Shown in pieces: positions 1 through 6,924 of a DNA stretch of 7,945 nucleotides. A program made the position numbers and the translations under genes. This DNA comes from Sedimentisphaerales bacterium. GTDB taxonomy: Bacteria; Planctomycetota; Phycisphaerae; Sedimentisphaerales; SM23-30. The notes under the pieces were generated by a model. It ran no database searches, was not told the origin of the DNA, and worked only from the letters and a program-made list of their open reading frames with translations. The DNA lies in contig DAOWIP010000222.1 of assembly GCA_030640865.1 (NCBI GenBank), forward strand, positions 1 through 7,945. The letters run 5' to 3'. The first letter of the stretch is position 1, and each line of letters opens with the position of its first letter.

Positions 1-234
1 GCCGCCGCTGACGTTATCAGCGAGATTGGCTGTATTTTGCAGTTCGACAGCGCCGCTGGCCTGTAACAACCCTTCCGCGTCAACGGCATCGGTTACCGTC
101 AATTCACCGGTCTGGACGTCCACCATCGAGGCCAGTTCAACACCACCCCGGCCGGATAGTGTCAAGCCGCCGCCATTATTCTTGGTAATGGTATTCAAGG
201 CTCCGAGTTTGCCGGCCCCGGCGTCGAAAGTCTG
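1..234 (-). repeat. 93-residue (279-bp) repeat unit, partial copy cut by window edge
   Basis: 78 residues of a further copy of the 279-bp unit, starting at the CAG codon 234-232. Bases 2 onward match bases 281 onward with a 279-bp offset for about 170 bases with few differences; for example, the stretch around GCTGACGTTATCAGCGAGAT is identical in both. More copies may follow beyond the window. Confidence 0.85.
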
Positions 235-3200
235 GCCGCTGCCGCCGTCGGCGGTAACCGCCCCGACGAACTTGATACTGCCGCCGCTGACGTTATCAGC
301 GAGATTGGCTGTATTTTGCAGTTCGACAGCACCAGTAGCCTGTAACAACCCTTCCGCATCGACAACATCGGTTACTGTCAGACCGCCGGCCTGAACATCC
401 ACTATCGAGGCCAGTTCAACACCACCCCGGCCGGAGAGTGTCAAGCCACCTGTGCTGGTTTTGGTTATAGAACTCCGGGCTTCGAGTTTTCCGGCCCCGG
501 CACTAAAGGTTTGTACTCCACCGATCGCATTAGCACCATCGGCAATGGTAATATCGTCGTTACTGGTAATATCACCCGCCAGGATAATGTTGGTATCGCC
601 GCCTAATGTGAGCTTACCGGTTGTTGTTTTGTTAATCACCTGAGCCGAGAGAATACCGGCCCCGGCATCAAAGGTCTGTACTCCACCGATTGCCGTAGCG
701 TCATCTTCGAGTGTGATATCGTCGTTGCTGGTAACATCTCCCGCCAGGGCAATGTCGGTATCACCACCTAATGTCAATTTTCCGGTTGTCGTCTTAGTAA
801 TCACCTCAGCCGCAAGTTTACCGTCCCCGGCGTCGATGATCTGTACTCCGCCGATCGCAGTGGCATCGTCATCAAGTGTGATGTCGTCGCCGCTGGTTAC
901 ATTGCCCGCCAGGACGATATTAGAATTGCCTCCCAATGTCAGTTTACCAGTTGTTGTCTTGGTAATAACCTTGGCCGTAAGAGTTCCTGCACCGGCGTCG
1001 ATGGCCTGAGCTCCACCGGTCGCCGTGGCATCATCGGCAAGGGTAATATCACTGTTACTGGTAACATTACCCGTTAGGCTAATATCGGTATTGCCACCCA
1101 ATGTCAGCTTACCTGCTGTCGTCTTGCGAATCGACTTGGCCGATAGAATACCGGCCCCGGCGTCGATAGTCTGTACTCCGCCGGTCGCCGTTGCATTATC
1201 GGCAATGGTAATATCATCATTACTGGTAACGTTCCCTGCCAAGGTGATGTCGGTATTGCCGCCCAATGTCAGCTTGCCGGCCGTCGTTTTGGTAATAACC
1301 TTAGCCGAGAGAGTGCCTGCCCCGGCGTCGATGGTCTGCGTTCCGCCGGTTGCCGTTGCATTATCGGCAAGGGTAATATCGTCATTACTGGTAACATCCC
1401 CTGCCAGGGCAATGTCGGTATTGCCGCCCAATGTCAGCTTACCGGCTGTTGTTTTGTTAATCGCCTGTGCCGAGAGAGTACCGGCCCCCGCGTCGATGGT
1501 TTGTACTCCGCCGGTTGCCGTGGCATTATCGGCAAGGGTGATATCATCATTACTGGTAACGTCCCCCGCCAGGGTAATGTCGGTATTGCCGCCCAATGTC
1601 AGCTTACCGGCTGTTGTTTTGTTAATCGCCTGTGCCGAGAGAGTGCCGGCTCCTGCGTCGATGGTTTGTACGCTGCCGGTCGCCGTGGCATCATCATCGA
1701 GCGTGATATCGTCATTACTGGTTACGTTACCCGCCAGTATGATGTCGGTATTGCCGCCCAATGTCAGCTTACCGGCTGTTGTTTTGTTAATTGCCTGTGC
1801 CGAGAGAGTTCCGGCCCCTGCGTCGATGGTCTGTACTCCGCCGGTCGCCGTGGCATTGTCATCGAGCGTGATGTCGTCTCCGCTGGTTACATTGCCTGCC
1901 AGAGTAATGTCGGTATTGCCGCCCAATGTCAGCTTACCGACTGTCGTCTTGTTAATCGCCTGGGCTAAAAGAATCCCAGTCCCGGCGTCAAATGTCTGAT
2001 CCACGCCGTCGGCGGTAACCGCGTTGTCAAATGTAATACCAATCCCTGTAACATTGCCGGCGAGATTATTATTAACGCCCTGCAGGTGTACCAGACCCAC
2101 TGCTTTCAGTAATCTTTCCGCATCCACGTCGGAGGTAATAGTCAAACCCCCATCATTTACCACCACATCATCTTTGAGCACCGCCCCTGTACCGCCGGAA
2201 AGGGTCAGTTCGCCTGTGGTGTTTTTCGTCAACGTGCTCTCTGCCAAAAGTGTGCCCACAGCACTGATTACCTGGTCCTGGCTGGCTACGGTTCCGTCCA
2301 GTACGCCGGCTCCTTTGAGCGTCATGTCGCCGGCCGCCGTCAGATTATGAGCTGCGTCGAAAGCACTCTCGAACACCAGATCGCCAACATCCGTCTGCAA
2401 CTCGACATCGACATCGATTTTATTGCCGGCGTCGGCTGTAAGGACATTTATGGTTGAGGGATTATTCTCGAATGTTATTACATCACCAGCCGTTAATTTC
2501 AGAGCGGTGATGGTAGCGTCATCGCCGGGAACGATGTTATCAATATTAATTACACCCGCGTTATTGGAAACCAGTTCCAGAACGTTCGCGTGGATATTAC
2601 CAAGATCAACACCGGAAATATTCAGTCCGCCAACCACAACCGCATCACCCAGCCCTATTCCCTGTTCGTTGGCGTTGATGATCTTCACATTGTCATTACC
2701 GCCGTTGGCGTTTATATTGTTGATTGTCAATCCGTCTGTTTCGCTGAGATAAATACCACCGCCGTTCGCTATCGCGTTGAGCAGTGTAGTTACTTCCGTA
2801 TCGATCTCCGCTCCATCAGCCCCGATTGCCGCGGCCGCGTTCATATCCAGATTGTTCGTCGTAATTTTCTTACTGTTATCGCCGTCCGTTATAGAGCCTG
2901 TCGCGATAAGCATAACCGTATCCGACGCCGAAATCGCGTGAACCTCGATGTCATCCCCTGCCAGTCCGACCATCCTGCCGAGGCCGGCTGCCGCTACGTC
3001 CTCGGCGATTATGCCGGCCGAATTGGTAACAAACACATCACCATTAACAGTACTCTTGACATCAGCTAAGGTTATATTGCCGGTATTTGAAATGACTATA
3101 CTGTTCTTTGCCGCTGCCGTCAGTGTTCCCAATTTGGTGTCAATTTGTCCACCCAAGCTCGCCACGCCGATATTAGTCTCGGCTGTCAGGGTTGCCCCGG

Positions 3201-6200
3201 CGGCCTCAATCTTGGTGCTGCCACTGCCGATGCCGGTTTCCTCGATTGCCCCGGCATGGGCGGTTAGTATAACCTGATCGACTGCTTTTACCAGCCCGTC
3301 CAAGGCGATGCTCCCTGAACCGCCAGGTTGGCCGGCCTCCACATTGATATCACTGCCGGCATTGACTGTTTCCAGGCTACCGGTGGCTTCAATACTTACA
3401 CCACCGGTATTATCTGTCCCCGCCCGGATGTCAATAAGGTCATCGGCTGTGACCGCCGCCGCGATGTCTATATTGTCTGTGGATGCGATATGTACTGTCG
3501 TCGGATCGATCTCGGCATTGATTGTTACCGTACCTGTTGCGTTAATCACAACCGCACCGTTGGATGTAACCTTGTCGGCGCCGATACCGTCACCTATGTT
3601 GATTATCCCGCCGTTCAATCCAAGACCGCCGTTAGCGGTAATATTGGCATTCAAGTCAATGCCGCCGATGCCTGTGTCTATTGCCAAAATACTGGAATCG
3701 CTGTCTGTTACATTATCGTTGAAAGTAAGCGACCCATTACTAATTGATGTAAGTGAGACGTTATCTTCAAGAGAGACCGTACCGTTGAAAGTGAAGGCCG
3801 CGGCTGGGTCGTCCGCCATAAAATCACCCGCCAGACCAGTGTTTGTCAGAACATTGGAACTCATACTGTACATCATTGCCATATCACCGGCGTCAACACG
3901 TAGTCGCACATCTCTATCGACTATAACGTCCTCATCGAAGAATCCTGTTTCAATCTGAAGTTCGTCATTGGCAATCGCACCGGCGATGCCCGCTTCGATT
4001 GAGGAATGATACGTTGGTGTTGGCCTGGTAACATTTGTTACCGGAGCAAACGGATTGCCGCCGGGACCGTCTAACCACGGGGTATAAATAACACTGTCAG
4101 GAACAACTTCCGTAATAACAACCCCATGAGAACCTGTGTTGAATTTGTTGCTTGCTATTTCCGGGCCGTCCGCGCTGCCCCACCAGCTATTGGTAACATC
4201 GACAATTTCAGTAGTATGATCGAAGTCCAGCCCCGCAGTGGTACTGTTTGACAAATCGTTGTTGCTGATGACGAAATTGCTGCTCAGTATATGCACACCA
4301 TCCCCGATCCTGACGGCCTTATCGTTACCGGAAAAGTTGTTATCGCTTACAGTAACAGTAGTCATATCGCCGGGAGCAACCGGGCTGTATTCGGCTATGC
4401 GCAGGCCGTAAGTGCTGTTGGTAACCGTATTGTTACTGATGGCCAGATCGGATGTCCCGCCGCCGTTGCTGATGACGATACCACCTGATCCGGTGAAGCC
4501 GTTAATAATATTTCCGCTGATAATTGATGTTCCGTCATCTGTTCTGACACCAGAAAACTGTATGCCATAGGCACCAGGCCCATTCAGGATATTATTAGAT
4601 ACGTCTATATCTGTTACTTCCGGCCCCCAGATACCACCGTCGCCGGCATCTGTTACATTAATCGTGTTGTAGCTGATAGTCAGGTCGGTCGCCCCGGCCG
4701 CGCCAATCGAAATAGCCATACTGGCGTTGCCTGTTGTATCGAGCGTGTTATTGGAAATCGTTACATTGGAAGGGGCGTTCGCCAACTGCGTTAAAAACGT
4801 TGTGGCGCCACCGCTCAGGATTGTAAAACCATCGTCCGAACCACCGCCCAGTGTAAAACCGTCGGCTGAACCCTGAATGTCGATACCGACACCATCAATG
4901 AGTTGTACCGTTGCTGCGGCCATACCATTTTCGCTTTCCAGAGTCAGGCCGCTTACGTTACTAATGGTAAGATCCTCGGTAAATATTCCGTCGCCGACTG
5001 TTACGGTAGCGTTATTCGCCGCGATGTCGATACCGTCCTGAATACTGCCCGACAGATTTACATTGACCGTATCAACCGTGCCTTCGAGAAGTCCCGCTCC
5101 GCTGTCCAGATCGGCCGCCAGTGTTGCCTTATCGTTGCTGATGGTGATACCGCCGGTTGCCGTAATCGTACCGCCGGTGTTGTTGAAATTGTCCCCACTG
5201 CTGGTAAAGCTACCACCATTGGTGTTAATCGCAGCATTAATATTGACTGAGCCGGTTCCGGTGGGGGCTGTAGCGCCGGCATCGTTGGCGGAGAAAAGGA
5301 TATCGCCGCCCAAAGTGGTAATAGATTGATTGACGGTAATATCGTTACCGGCCTGAGCCGAGATGCCGGAATTGATATTTAACATATTTACGGGTTCGCT
5401 AAATGTTATATCATTTTCGGCCTGAAGTACGACGTTGCTGCCCGTCGCGGCTGTTTCCAGGGCGAGAATACCGATCTTTGTATCGCCGTTGCTGTCAGGA
5501 GGATCAAACAAATCGGGATCGCCGAATTCATCAACATCCGCTGGGTCGAGGGTTTCCAAGTCAGGATGGGCGTTGCCAACAATCTCGATATTGGTCGGGT
5601 CCAGTAACAGCGTCCCTGTCTTGCCCTGCGGTGCCCGGGTGTCAACTTTGCCCGCGAAAGTCAGAGATTTTTTGCCTGATACTTCCACAAAACCTCCGTC
5701 GCCGCCATTAGCTCCGCCGCGTGCGCTAATCTCACCGAAATAGCTGGTCTTTCCGTCTGCCCAGACGACAACCTTGCCGCCGTCGCCGTTTGTAACCGCG
5801 TCGGCACCGATTGTTGAATCGCCGCTGACATAAGTCGTCTCGGCGGTTGGCAGTTCACCTTTACCCTGATAATCACCGCCGATTAAGACTGTTCCCCCGC
5901 CGCTGTCGCCGGATGCATCGACATCCGCTCCAAACAGCCCCACTTTTTCACCTGTTATCTTGATATTGCCGCCTCTGTTTCCTTCGCCAGCTGCTGACGC
6001 ATCGATTGAACCGCTCACAGACACGACCCCTTTTGCGCCGCCATCGAGGGTAATTTCCTCGGCCTGGACCTTCCCTGTCGTGCGGATTGCCATCGAATAG
6101 AGGTCTCCCGCGCCGAAGGTAACTGTTCCGCCCTTTGCCTGGACTGAACCGCTGTTTTCCACGCCCACCGCGTCTGTCTTACTATCAGCCGCCAAGTTGC

Positions 6201-6867
6201 TCGCAGCATCGGCCTTCTCTCCGGCGATTTTCACAAAGACATTATCGTTGACTTTGCCGATATACACATCCTCACCGGCCAAAAACATCACTACGCCGTC
6301 ATCAGCGGTTATACTGCCCTGATTGGCGACATGACTTCCGATAAGACTGACCATATCCGCGTTGATAGCGCCCGAATTGACCACTGCGCCGGTTACATCA
6401 GTGAAATGATCGATCCCGCGCAGAAAATCTCCGTCGGCAATGTTCCCAGCCGCTGCGTAGATCGCTCCCACATCGACAAAGGCTCCATGGCCGAAATACA
6501 CGCCCGCCGGATTGGTGATATAGACCTGCCCGTTTGCCAGTAATGAACCGTCTATATGTGTCGGATCGATGCTTTGCACACGGTTCAGCACCCGCGACAT
6601 CGCGTTTGGCTGAATGAACTGTACGGTCTCATTGCTGAGAATATCGAAACCACTGTAGTTGATGATACTGTTGTGGCTGGCCTGAATCTGTGTCAGGTCC
6701 CCCGCCCGCGAAAAACTTACGTCTCCGCTGACCACCTGTTCACCCTGCGGCGCGGCCCATACCGGCGCCACCGGTTGAATTGCCATCATCAAGGTTACAA
6801 ACACCTTCACAAAGAACACAACGTTACTTCCTCGTTTGGTTGACATTTTTAATTCCTCAGTATTCAT
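1..6867 (-). CDS. Giant TpsA exoprotein, filamentous-haemagglutinin type, 3' end beyond window
   Basis: This is a very large secreted surface protein, the partner of the TpsB encoded just upstream. One minus-strand frame stays open for 2289 codons, from the ATG at 6867 to position 1, without a stop. Order of parts: a signal peptide (1-38); a TPS secretion domain with ANGQVYITNPAGVYFG (NPAG at 119-122, where FHA-type proteins usually have NPNG); a Gly-rich module with VVWADGKTSYFG and GGDGGFVEVSGK (388-399), followed by GKTGTLLLDPTNIEIV (LLLDP at 420-424); a right-handed beta-helix module (about 609-900); a diverged beta-rich stretch (about 950-1531); and 92-, 55- and 93-residue repeats from about 1532 on. 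The composition is rich in G, A, T, N, D, I, V and L; I noticed no Cys codon. These features are typical of adhesins and fibres secreted by two-partner systems. The ligand is unknown, and whether there is a C-terminal anchor, toxin or sorting domain cannot be seen. The start at 6867 has the better ribosome site; 6846 is the alternative. Confidence 0.9.
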   Translation of the reverse strand, partial: MNTEELKMSTKRGSNVVFFVKVFVTLMMAIQPVAPVWAAPQGEQVVSGDVSFSRAGDLTQIQASHNSIINYSGFDILSNETVQFIQPNAMSRVLNRVQSIDPTHIDGSLLANGQVYITNPAGVYFGHGAFVDVGAIYAAAGNIADGDFLRGIDHFTDVTGAVVNSGAINADMVSLIGSHVANQGSITADDGVVMFLAGEDVYIGKVNDNVFVKIAGEKADAASNLAADSKTDAVGVENSGSVQAKGGTVTFGAGDLYSMAIRTTGKVQAEEITLDGGAKGVVSVSGSIDASAAGEGNRGGNIKITGEKVGLFGADVDASGDSGGGTVLIGGDYQGKGELPTAETTYVSGDSTIGADAVTNGDGGKVVVWADGKTSYFGEISARGGANGGDGGFVEVSGKKSLTFAGKVDTRAPQGKTGTLLLDPTNIEIVGNAHPDLETLDPADVDEFGDPDLFDPPDSNGDTKIGILALETAATGSNVVLQAENDITFSEPVNMLNINSGISAQAGNDITVNQSITTLGGDILFSANDAGATAPTGTGSVNINAAINTNGGSFTSSGDNFNNTGGTITATGGITISNDKATLAADLDSGAGLLEGTVDTVNVNLSGSIQDGIDIAANNATVTVGDGIFTEDLTISNVSGLTLESENGMAAATVQLIDGVGIDIQGSADGFTLGGGSDDGFTILSGGATTFLTQLANAPSNVTISNNTLDTTGNASMAISIGAAGATDLTISYNTINVTDAGDGGIWGPEVTDIDVSNNILNGPGAYGIQFSGVRTDDGTSIISGNIINGFTGSGGIVISNGGGTSDLAISNNTVTNSTYGLRIAEYSPVAPGDMTTVTVSDNNFSGNDKAVRIGDGVHILSSNFVISNNDLSNSTTAGLDFDHTTEIVDVTNSWWGSADGPEIASNKFNTGSHGVVITEVVPDSVIYTPWLDGPGGNPFAPVTNVTRPTPTYHSSIEAGIAGAIANDELQIETGFFDEDVIVDRDVRLRVDAGDMAMMYSMSSNVLTNTGLAGDFMADDPAAAFTFNGTVSLEDNVSLTSISNGSLTFNDNVTDSDSSILAIDTGIGGIDLNANITANGGLGLNGGIINIGDGIGADKVTSNGAVVINATGTVTINAEIDPTTVHIASTDNIDIAAAVTADDLIDIRAGTDNTGGVSIEATGSLETVNAGSDINVEAGQPGGSGSIALDGLVKAVDQVILTAHAGAIEETGIGSGSTKIEAAGATLTAETNIGVASLGGQIDTKLGTLTAAAKNSIVISNTGNITLADVKSTVNGDVFVTNSAGIIAEDVAAAGLGRMVGLAGDDIEVHAISASDTVMLIATGSITDGDNSKKITTNNLDMNAAAAIGADGAEIDTEVTTLLNAIANGGGIYLSETDGLTINNINANGGNDNVKIINANEQGIGLGDAVVVGGLNISGVDLGNIHANVLELVSNNAGVINIDNIVPGDDATITALKLTAGDVITFENNPSTINVLTADAGNKIDVDVELQTDVGDLVFESAFDAAHNLTAAGDMTLKGAGVLDGTVASQDQVISAVGTLLAESTLTKNTTGELTLSGGTGAVLKDDVVVNDGGLTITSDVDAERLLKAVGLVHLQGVNNNLAGNVTGIGITFDNAVTADGVDQTFDAGTGILLAQAINKTTVGKLTLGGNTDITLAGNVTSGDDITLDDNATATGGVQTIDAGAGTLSAQAINKTTAGKLTLGGNTDIILAGNVTSNDDITLDDDATATGSVQTIDAGAGTLSAQAINKTTAGKLTLGGNTDITLAGDVTSNDDITLADNATATGGVQTIDAGAGTLSAQAINKTTAGKLTLGGNTDIALAGDVTSNDDITLADNATATGGTQTIDAGAGTLSAKVITKTTAGKLTLGGNTDITLAGNVTSNDDITIADNATATGGVQTIDAGAGILSAKSIRKTTAGKLTLGGNTDISLTGNVTSNSDITLADDATATGGAQAIDAGAGTLTAKVITKTTTGKLTLGGNSNIVLAGNVTSGDDITLDDDATAIGGVQIIDAGDGKLAAEVITKTTTGKLTLGGDTDIALAGDVTSNDDITLEDDATAIGGVQTFDAGAGILSAQVINKTTTGKLTLGGDTNIILAGDITSNDDITIADGANAIGGVQTFSAGAGKLEARSSITKTSTGGLTLSGRGGVELASIVDVQAGGLTVTDVVDAEGLLQATGAVELQNTANLADNVSGGSIKFVGAVTADGGSGQTFDAGAGKLGALNTITKNNGGGLTLSGRGGVELASMVDVQTGELTVTDAVDAEGLLQASGAVELQNTANLADNVSGG
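235..513 (-). repeat. 93-residue (279-bp) repeat unit, complete copy
   Basis: This full unit starts at the CAA codon 513-511 and has QTFSAGAGKLEARSSITK, LTLSGRGGVELASIVDV, GGLTVTDVVDAEGLLQA, AVELQNTANLADNVSGG and AVTADGGSG. Its first quarter matches the opening of the 55-residue units (QTFDAGAG...LSA...TTGKLTL), and its last third resembles their end. The next copy follows at 234. The spacing of 279 bp keeps the reading frame. Confidence 0.85.
514..1998 (-). repeat. Tandem array of nine 55-residue (165-bp) repeats in TpsA
   Basis: Nine head-to-tail units of exactly 165 bp. In protein order they are 1998-1834, 1833-1669, 1668-1504, 1503-1339, 1338-1174, 1173-1009, 1008-844, 843-679 and 678-514. 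Each unit opens with Q(T)(I/F)DAGAG(T/I)LSA, continues NKTTAGKLTLGGNTDI, then LAGNVTSNDDITL, and ends DDATATGGV. The third and fourth units differ at about 13 of 165 bases by my count and share an unbroken run of about 69 bases. The first and last units differ more. That pattern fits expansion from the middle by slippage or unequal recombination. Because 165 is a multiple of three, unit gain or loss keeps the frame. The units probably form rungs of the fibre shaft. Confidence 0.92.
1999..2274 (-). repeat. Diverged 92-residue repeat unit upstream of the 55-residue array
   Basis: 276 bp encode 92 residues beginning DQVISAVGTLLAES after alignment (Q codon at 2272-2274). The unit contains GELTLSGGTGAV, LTITSDVDAERLLKAVG, LAGNVTGIGITFDNAVTADG and ends before the Q of the first 55-residue unit. 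It aligns over its whole length, with many substitutions, to the 93-residue units at the other end of the array (for instance SDVDAERLLKAVG against TDVVDAEGLLQATG). It is therefore an older member of that family. Confidence 0.75.
2275..4017 (-). other. Diverged beta-rich shaft of TpsA
   Basis: Residues about 951-1531, with no close internal repeat that I can align by eye. The start, SIEAGIAGAIANDELQIETG followed by FFDEDVIVD (I957 onward), looks like a second, weaker copy of the beta-helix entry pattern. The rest is a run of short beta-strand motifs of the FHA shaft kind, for example VNAGSDINVEAG, IVISNTGNITLADV, GDDIEVHAISASDTVMLIAT, GIYLSETDGLTINNINANGG and VVVGGLNISGVDLGNIHA. I infer a continued beta-helix. 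No separate enzymatic or binding domain is recognisable. Confidence 0.5.
4168..5043 (-). other. Right-handed parallel beta-helix (PbH1-like) module within TpsA
   Basis: Residues about 609-900. The module opens with IQDGIDIAANNATVTVGDG followed by IFTEDLTI, which resembles the 'IQ.AID.A..GdtI.V..G.Y.E.v.I' entry of pectate-lyase-like folds. It continues with repeated Asn-ladder rungs: VTISNNTLD (about 703-711), LTISYNTIN, IDVSNNILN, SIISGNIIN, LAISNNTVTN and FVISNNDLSN. It closes with DVTNSWWGSADGP (W895, W896), a capping motif common at the end of secreted PbH1 proteins. No catalytic residues of a polysaccharide lyase can be assigned by eye, so a structural or binding role is more likely than an enzyme. 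Confidence 0.7.
5596..5997 (-). other. Gly-rich VEVSGK / LLLDP linker module of TpsA
   Basis: Residues about 291-424. Short Gly-rich rungs lead to VVWADGKTSYFGEISARGG, then GGDGGFVEVSGK (388-399), and end in GKTGTLLLDPTNIEIV. This order (VWADG..., GGxGGFVEVSG, GT-LLLDP-NI) recurs after the TPS domain in many large FHA-type proteins, so it supports the family call independently of the TPS domain. It marks the change from the secretion-competent head to the variable shaft. Confidence 0.75.
5998..6750 (-). other. TPS secretion domain (haemagglutination-activity type) of TpsA
   Basis: Residues about 40-290 match the pattern of the N-terminal TPS domain, which TpsB POTRA domains recognise and which nucleates the beta-helix. 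Visible landmarks are NYSGFDILSNETVQFIQP (70-87), then SRVLNRVQSIDPTHIDGSLL and ANGQVYITNPAGVYFG. The usual FHA family pattern is 'W..FNV...V.F.QP......NRV', then 'G.L.ANG.V.L.NPNG..FG'. The NPNG turn is NPAG here (6502-6513). Later come GAINADMVSLIGSHVANQGS and VVMFLAGEDVYIG, typical of the short beta rungs at the end of the domain. The C-terminal boundary is approximate. Confidence 0.85.
6754..6867 (-). other. TpsA signal peptide
   Basis: Residues 1-38 form a classic three-part Sec signal. The N-region is charged (K7, K11, R12), followed by a hydrophobic core VVFFVKVFVTLMMAI and then PVAPVWA, with probable cleavage after Ala38 (V-W-A at -3 to -1). If translation begins at Met8 (6846) the signal is shorter but still complete. 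I do not recognise the long conserved ESPR extension found in many proteobacterial TpsA and autotransporter proteins. Confidence 0.8.
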
Positions 6868-6924
6868 AATGTTAAAACTCCTCTCCTTTGTTTTTTAATC
6901 TTAAAATTTTAAATTATTAAATCA
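6868..6924 (-). other. AT-rich tpsB-tpsA intergenic gap
   Basis: These 57 bp separate the tpsB stop from the first tpsA ATG. They are strongly AT-rich and contain the perfect 12-bp palindrome TTAAAATTTTAA (6901-6912). There is no GC-rich stem followed by a T-run on the minus strand, so I see no intrinsic terminator, and co-transcription is the simplest reading. An in-frame TAA (minus strand, 6895-6897) lies 30 nt upstream of the tpsA ATG, so tpsA cannot begin further upstream. I cannot assign a promoter with confidence, although the AT-richness would be compatible with an internal one. Confidence 0.6.
6878..6889 (-). promoter_or_regulatory. Shine-Dalgarno site of tpsA
   Basis: On the minus strand this reads AAAGGAGAGGAG, with two overlapping purine-rich cores. 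The core nearer the gene (AGGAG) is 10 nt from the ATG at 6867, so it favours that start. A second, weaker GAGG (6855-6858) stands 8 nt before an in-frame ATG at 6846, seven codons later, and could support an alternative start. Confidence 0.7.

Noticed and set aside
514..1998. CRISPR-like regular repeats
   Set aside because: The period is 165 bp with no unique spacers between conserved short repeats. Variation is spread along the unit and preserves codons, so this is a protein repeat.
1025..1999. A 324-codon plus-strand open frame (and a shorter overlapping one at 1501-1968) with internal repeats
   Set aside because: It is the antisense of the 165-bp array. One stop-free unit in the antisense frame makes the whole array open. 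The composition (runs of S, V, P, A, L) is unlike a real protein, while the minus strand gives a continuous 2289-codon protein with recognisable domains.
26..3958. Other plus-strand open frames at 26-394, 452-643, 713-1009, 2024-2350, 2423-2752, 2948-3277 and 3308-3958
   Set aside because: All are antisense to tpsA, share the same unnatural S/P/V/A-rich composition, and break at random points. None has a recognisable domain or convincing ribosome site.
5480..5520. Dockerin or EF-hand-like Ca-binding loop in TpsA (DSNGDTKIGILALE)
   Set aside because: The D-x-N-x-D start fits, but position 12 is Ala instead of Asp/Glu and there is no second copy. The segment sits exactly where FHA-type proteins have a linker after LLLDP that leads into ALE...NV.L.A.NDI, which explains it better.
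6868..6924. Transcription terminator between tpsB and tpsA
   Set aside because: The only symmetry is AT-only (TTAAAATTTTAA), giving no stable RNA stem, and no GC-rich hairpin with a U-tract is present.
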